Shown here piece by piece: positions 58,475-64,000 of a stretch of 64,000 nt of DNA; the stretch's first letter is position 1, and every line of letters begins with the position of its first letter. The notes under the pieces are model-generated. The model was not told the DNA's origin. It saw nothing but the letters and a program-made list of their open reading frames with translations, and searched no databases. Location: contig CM034238.1 in the NCBI GenBank assembly GCA_019916065.1, positions 30,367,246-30,431,245 of the forward strand, read 5' to 3'. The stretch is from Vitellaria paradoxa (Eukaryota > Streptophyta > Magnoliopsida > Ericales > Sapotaceae). The position numbers and the translations under genes were made by a program.

Positions 58475-59073
58475 CTCACGTAGTCAAAGCATATATATCA
58501 ATCGTGTCCTTATATGACCTCCATCAATGAACAACACCTCCATGGAATTGACGTGCTGCCACCCTGATTCTAACTTCATCACTTTCTATATTCAAAGTTT
58601 CCATCATCTTTGAAATTTCCTCCAACCATTTCTCCACCTCGCCTGGACCTCCTTCCCCATTAAACTTAGGGCGATCATGTTTCTTAAATTGGTTGATAAT
58701 CCTCATGATTGATGTGTCCCCCGGTGCAGGTGCTGCCACTGCTGCTAGGGTAGGAATTGCTACCGGTACACCTAATTCTTATATCTAGGCCCATTGGGCC
58801 ATCATAAATTGCATTATTTGTTCATACGTCGGCTGTGGAAGGCCACCATTAGCCAATGACACCTCATGAAAATCCTCATACCCAACATCTGGAGCATTAG
58901 AATTCTGACCACCAAGTCGATTCCCTTGATTTCCACCTCTTCCACGTCCAGATATTTTCCAAAATACAACCATCATCACTCCCATATTCAACAATGTATT
59001 TCAATAAGTAACAATTTCCTAACGGAAACAAATAGGTCTTACTACCTAAGACCCAAAATGAACACAACCTAGC
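58475..59073 (-). pseudogene. Element H leader and gag N-terminal part, broken
   Basis: Reads leftward: GRGRGGNQGNRLGGQ and LPQPTYEQIMQFMMAQWA (58785-58994), stop, then MRIINQFKKHDRPKFNGEGG and EVEKWLEEISKMMETLNI (58524-58739), the start of a chromovirus gag core, stop, and a decayed continuation to the D junction. The rest of the core is missing between here and 40305. Confidence 0.75.
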
Positions 59074-59088
59074 ACTCTGATACCAATC
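59074..59088 (-). promoter_or_regulatory. Primer binding site of H (tRNA-iMet)
   Basis: Minus strand TGGTATCAGAG (59075-59085), complementary to the 3' end of initiator tRNA-Met, three bases from the LTR. Confidence 0.88.
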
Positions 59089-60617
59089 TGTCACCACCCG
59101 TACCATTTATGCTCATGGAAAATGTATATCTCAATATATATATCTACACCAAATGGGGAACCATGTTATACCCTCAATCTGCTAAGACTCAGGAGATCCA
59201 TGTTACATACCCTGGTCCTTCTGCTAGGGAACCGTGTTATACCCTTAGTTAGGCATCCACTTATCTCAAGCAGACATCCGCTTATCTCAAGCAGGCATTC
59301 GCTCATCTCAAGCAGGCATCCGATTATCTCAAGCAGGAAATCAATGTAAATATGGCGCCCTTGGCAATCAATAGTCATAACACAATCTAGATAATACTGC
59401 CCAAACCTCATGCACATGATATGCTCAATCATGTAATTAAACATTAACTTATTACATAGTCACATTCATATTAGGTTTAATGATGATTTGGGATCCATTC
59501 TATCATTAGATATATGTAATAACTCAATTTGGGGCACAAAAACATAATCAGGGGTCAATTTCTAACCAAATCTAAGAAACCCAAAATTTGGGTTTGTCAC
59601 CATAACATTTCAACATTATAAGAAAAGTATGATGCACTCAATCATTCATAATGTCATTTTATAGCCTTAAAATGTGCATAATTTTAACCATAATTTTAAC
59701 ATATAACCTTTATATATGATATACCTTCGAAACCAGGTCAAAAATAGCCCTCTGCAATAAGGTTATGGGATGACTGCAAGAAAGCTGCTTTGAGTCACGG
59801 GAAGAAGCCAAGGGCCTCCTAGCCTTACGAGAAGCCCGCAGGATGTCCGTGGGAAGCCCATTCCCGCAACCTGTGGTCCACAACACAGATTTGAGCTGAT
59901 ATAAGCTTGATCCAGCACCAAATCACTACAATCCTAACACCTTAAGCTTAAAACTGGCACCACAACTCACAACAATAGTAGATATCTTGATATCATGAGA
60001 CGAGACTCAATAATGAATAAGAATGAGCATATAAACAAATAACCCATAACATATATATACATAGATACACGAATCACATGATACATCACTAAATCAAGCA
60101 CATACATATCGAAATCTTCCTAACAATGTCTAAAACACAAATATAGGTTCTACTTACCTCGAATCCAAAGAGAAAATAAGAAATGAGAAGATTTAGGTTG
60201 TGGCTCCCAAACTTCAAATGCCAATTTCTTCCACCTCAGGCCAAATTACGTAAAACGAATGTCACCACGATGTTTATGACCTCGAATACCCCTGATCTGC
60301 TGTCCTTATGCTTTGGATCACTTTTTCTCTCTCTTCCCTCTCTCTCCTCCATCTTTTCTCTCTCTTTTCTCTCTTCCATCTCCCTTCTCTGTCTGGTCAC
60401 CCGGGAGAACAAAAAGAAAAAGTAAGAAAAAGAAAAGAGGAAAAGGGAAAAAAAAAAAGGAAAATGAGCTGGCCCGTTGGCCCAATTGTCCAACCAACTG
60501 CCAATTCGGATCATACCCGACCCAAGGAAAATAAAATAAATCAATTAAATCCCAAAATAATTATTTATTAATCCAAACTAGTGCATAAATAACCAAAAAT
60601 AAGTACTGGGTATTACA
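59089..60617 (-). repeat. Element H 5' LTR
   Basis: Minus strand TGTAATACCCAG...GGGTGGTGACA, about 1,529 bp. It includes four 21-bp tandem repeats (59251-59334) and a CT-rich stretch facing a GA-rich stretch (60317-60465). No second copy is in the window, so the outer boundary rests on the TGTAATACCC start. Confidence 0.82.
59251..59334. repeat. Four 21-bp tandem repeats in H LTR
   Basis: Units at 59251, 59272, 59293 and 59314, consensus AGGCATCCGCTTATCTCAAGC with one to three changes each. Confidence 0.93.
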
Positions 60618-61608
60618 ACTCACCCCTCCTATAGTTGATAATGCAAGGGTTGATACTCATGCTGGACTTGTGGGTTAGCTAGCGGGTTGTAGAATAATAT
60701 TGTTGGGTGGTTTATTTTACATACCTTTCAATATTTGTTTTGTGTAATGTAAAGAAGTACGGTTTTCGACCCATATTTTTGGCATAGTTTATATAGCCCT
60801 TTTGAGGCATTTTTGAAATGATAGAATATCCAAGATATTGAATATTGATTTATTTAATTCTTTTTCCGCTATGATATAGTATCTTTTGTATGGATTGAAG
60901 GCATTTGTGGGTCTATCCCCATATCCCTGCGTTATGGATTTCGAGGCATGACAAAACATAATAATAGTAGCTTTGAAAATAATAAATTCTCCAATAAACA
61001 ATTTAATCAAGAAAATTTCAAGTAAATAATGACCTTGTATAATTAATAGTAATTTCAAAAACTACACATCAGAGTACAACAACATCCATAATCAACACAT
61101 CAATCACAACAGTAATGATAAACATTAATCCGTAGATTATCATATGAGAATTAGGTATCATATGTGCTAAAATAATTTCTCATGGGCAGTGCCTATTGGA
61201 TGTAATATTATACTTAGAGTCACCCAATCTATCTCCTTGGTTCTTTCCTAAGCCGATCCGATTGAGGTCACCACGGTTTTCCTAGACTAGTTCTTACATT
61301 AGTTAAGAATTAGGGTCACCATGGTTCTCACATGACTATTCCCTAGTTTCTAAAATCACGTTACTTAAGGATCCTGTTCCCTGAACTTTTATTTCAATTC
61401 CAATAATCACAAATAATAATTCATCACAATTCCATAAACTCAAACTAAACATAAATATTTAAACCATTTTTCCTATGCTCAATAGCATAAAACATAGAAT
61501 TCCTTATCCAAAATAAATAGATTTTCACAAATATTAGTTCAGGAAGTCCTTTCACAAAAATATTTGCGTATAGATTAGTTTATAAATTTCAATACTAGCA
61601 AGTTATAC
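60618..61608. other. Flank of H, unassigned
   Basis: AT-rich, no credible ORF. The part 61180-61400 has short repeated phrases (GTCACCA(C/T)GGTT at about 61268 and 61315) of the kind found in old LTRs. I cannot assign it to an element or call it host sequence. Confidence 0.3.
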
Positions 61609-61833
61609 TAATTACACTTGAAAAGTGTAATCGTAAATCTTGATTTCTATACTAATTCTGATAATTTATGTTTTAATATGTCTATTTTAGTTTGATTTTG
61701 TTTATTAATGTTATTTTGTTCCTTTATGTAGGTTTTAGTAGAAAATACACTAAAATAGATTGTTGGAATGGGAGAGATGCATAATTTTGACGGGAAATGA
61801 GTACCACAAATTAAAAGTGGTGTTCAGCAAAGT
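61609..61833 (+). repeat. Fragment of an Athila-like LTR start
   Basis: TAATTACACTTGAAAAGTGTAATCG resembles the A LTR start (shared ATT-CACTTGAAAAGTG). A T-rich run ending GTAG lies at 121-123 bp, the spacing seen in A, D and E. Cut at 61834 by K. The first dinucleotide is TA, not TG, so it is an old copy or a chance match. Confidence 0.45.
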
Positions 61834-64000
61834 TGTCACGCCCCAGATCTTGCGACTTGAGGGGTGAGTGATAAACACATATAACATGCACTAACATAAC
61901 CACCCATGATCAGAGCAACATAACATCAACTAGTGAGCCCAAGACATAAGATAAGGTAATGTAAGTTAAACCTTGACTGTTGCTAGGTCACAAACTCCAT
62001 ACTCCTTTCCCATTAAAACATAACTTAGGCCTTATGGCCATTACAACCAAATCAAATAAGTCTAGCAATGTACAATATTACAATTCCAAATAAAACTTAG
62101 ACTAAATGACCAAAAGCTTTGCTAAGCTTAGTAAGGCTCATGCACACACTTCTAGTCCAACCCCATTAGCCCACCTGATTGTTATGGCCTGTTCTTGTAT
62201 CAAACTCTGTAGGGACTTGAGCACAGGTCCACTTGTGCCCATGATGCCTCAAACAGACATATATGGTATGGAATTCAACAAATGCATGCAAATGTTCATA
62301 TATGTATAGGTTCACCAATGTCTTTTTAATAACCATAACAATTCATTAATATCTATTAATTTTCAACTTAAGTAAATATTTATCATCATTCAACATCATC
62401 AAGGTATTGTATTCAATTCTAATTATTCCTCATTATTAAATTTCTCAACTTTATATCTAACCACATTCCATATCACATTATTACATATTCAACATATATC
62501 ACATTATCACGTATTCCACATTTAATCACACAATCAAATCCCCATTAGCGTTTAATCATCGTTCAATCACATTTCCATGCCTATATTTTTGCTTTTTCAT
62601 CATTCAGTCACATTGCATAACCATAACCACACAAGTCATCGGGGGTTGGGTGCATACACGTTATCGTCTTTTATAGGCCAATACCCAACGGAAATGATAA
62701 ACCAACGTCGTCGTTTAGGATCACCGTCCAGGACCACGAGGAGCCAAAACACACACAATGTTGTGGGCTACTAACCCACTGGCATTGACACCAAACCCCA
62801 CGCAGGTTCCGGGTCTTTCAACCCAAGGGTAATCTCACAACCCTTCCTATTTTCGCACCCCACCACGGCCCCCGACACACAATCAACCATTCATCATATT
62901 CAATATTCTTTAATCACAATTCACATTCATCACCATAAACTTTCCAACACACATAACCACATTCCATTTCATCATGGCACACAACTCTTTTCATTTAACC
63001 CAAACCTCATTTAATTTCCATCACTTATTAGCAAAAGTTCACATTTCAATTTCCTTCAATCATATATTTACTTTTCGGTTCATCCTAAGATTCATCACAT
63101 ATCAACATTGATCAACCTTATTAAACATTTAACATTTATCAACATATACTATCCAACACACATGTCAATGTTATGGTTTATTCTATAGCTCATTACATAT
63201 CATATTGATCGAACCATATTAAGCATTCCACATTTACCAAAATTATAAACATATGTCTCTTTGTCAAGTTACCTTAATCAATCACAAGTTCATATACCTC
63301 AACATTTAGTTTACATCAAGACATATTCACAATTCTACTCGATTAAGACCCTTATCTCAAAGTAAGCTTCCAATTCATTTCATTCAAGGTAGCATTCATT
63401 CACCCTTACAAGTTAAATCCCATAGGTTTAAGATAATCAACCCTTAATCACTTTTTAAAGCTCATTTCCCTTTTTAAATCAATGCAATTAATCAAGTAAA
63501 AGTTTCATGTAAAAACATGTTACCAACCCTTTCATAAGCCCAAGGTAGGAGGCCAAACTAAGCAAAGTCTGGAAAGTGTCCTAGGCTTGGGGGGCACCCA
63601 AGCTGACACTCAGTCATGCACCCAAGGGGCTTGGGCGCCCACACCTTGTGTGCCCATGGGCTGGGCACCCATGTCTTGGGTGCCCAAGGGCTTGGGCACC
63701 CGACTGTGTCTCCCTCGTGCACCCACAGCTTGGTCTAAGTTTCGGGTTTCATACTCTATTTTCTAGTTTCATGGTTTTTTCACCCTTAGGACCTCAAAAT
63801 GACCAAGTTAAAGTAAAAATACCTAACGTTTCATGTTCATAGCATCTCCAAAAGTCTTATAAGCATTAAAGGAAACCAACCATTTGAGTTTTCATTGACT
63901 ATGGGCCAAGTTATGGATCAAACATCCTTATCTTTCTTTCTACCTATACATGTGTGTATAGCCCTCATTTTCTTCCATAAATGAAATCAAATCTTGCCAT
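61834..64000 (-). mobile_element. LTR K, end of a further Ty3-type element, continues beyond window
   Basis: Begins abruptly with TGTCACGCCCC in the Athila-like fragment, the reverse complement of a chromovirus-style LTR end (H has TGTCACCACCC). More than 2.1 kb, no coding domain seen; AC/AT-rich with many CATTCA/CACATT phrases. A cluster of TTGGGCGCCC-type motifs lies at 63585-63720, where a minus-oriented LTR would have its promoter region. The partner end is not in the window. Confidence 0.5.

Larger units (their letters stand above)
36299..60617 (-). mobile_element. Element H: Tekay-like chromovirus, split by A and D
   Basis: Minus-strand Ty3/gypsy element. Present: 5' LTR (59089-60617), tRNA-iMet primer site, gag N-terminus (58475-58994), then, across element D, gag zinc knuckle, protease, RT, RNase H, integrase and chromodomain (36303-40305). 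Its 3' LTR lies beyond element A, outside the window. Every domain carries stops or shifts, many of the form glutamine-to-stop. The gag part between the two halves is missing together with the end of D, so a deletion followed the D insertion. Confidence 0.88.

Noticed and set aside
59251..59334. CRISPR-like array of 21-bp repeats
   Set aside because: Units are directly adjacent with no spacers, in a plant LTR.
60183..60571. Several overlapping 70-100-aa ORFs near 60183-60571
   Set aside because: Low-complexity CT/GA-rich sequence in the H LTR; open on both strands.
62106..63842. Short ORFs in 62106-63842 as host genes
   Set aside because: All under 70 aa, unrelated to known domains, in LTR-like sequence.

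Overview
This window looks like repeat-dominated DNA from a flowering plant, probably a eudicot; the species cannot be told. I find no host gene, rRNA, tRNA or CRISPR array. Almost everything is Ty3/gypsy LTR retrotransposon: Athila-type elements (primer sites matching plant tRNA-Asp, a third ORF after integrase) and one Tekay-like chromovirus (tRNA-iMet primer site, chromodomain). The 5-bp duplications and interrupted reading frames let the nesting be read directly.

Layout. Element H (minus strand, chromovirus) is the oldest visible host; its 5' LTR is at 59089-60617 and its body resumes at 36299-40305 and 58475-59088. Two Athila-type elements lie inside it. Element A (minus, 1-36298, left LTR clipped by the window edge) sits just after the H pol stop codon. 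Element D (plus, 40306-58474, right LTR truncated) sits in H gag. A contains element B (minus, 3141-25244, duplication ATAGG). B contains element C (plus, 11865-20012, duplication CTAGG) in the linker between protease and reverse transcriptase. D contains solo LTR E (45192-48729, duplication ATAGG), which contains solo LTR F (46770-48663), and separately solo LTR G (53281-54801, duplication GGTCC). From 60618 rightward there is target DNA of H, a fragment of another Athila-like LTR, and the end of a further LTR (K) that runs out of the window.

Age order by eye from LTR pairs agrees with the nesting: C about six differences in 2,037 bp, B roughly 1%, A a few percent, D more. B keeps one gag-pol frame with only three nonsense codons; A, D and H are heavily broken.

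How the parts work together. A, B and D have the order LTR, tRNA-Asp primer site, gag-protease-RT-RNase H-integrase, a third ORF of unknown role, a long untranslated 3' region, polypurine tract, LTR. C is young and intact but encodes only a gag-like protein, so it must use enzymes of a relative; its LTR resembles those of E and D, and its 3' region resembles those of A and D.

The most interesting signals are not genes. (1) All four elements A-D carry three copies of a purine tract like TAGGTTGGGGGG: two internal copies 150-190 bp apart and one at the 3' LTR, the second and third preceded by small hairpins. (2) Each family has its own palindrome cluster in the LTR, and A, B and D carry a matching cluster just upstream of the third ORF, as expected of a duplicated internal promoter. 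(3) C keeps the 3' purine-tract module although it has lost pol and the third ORF.
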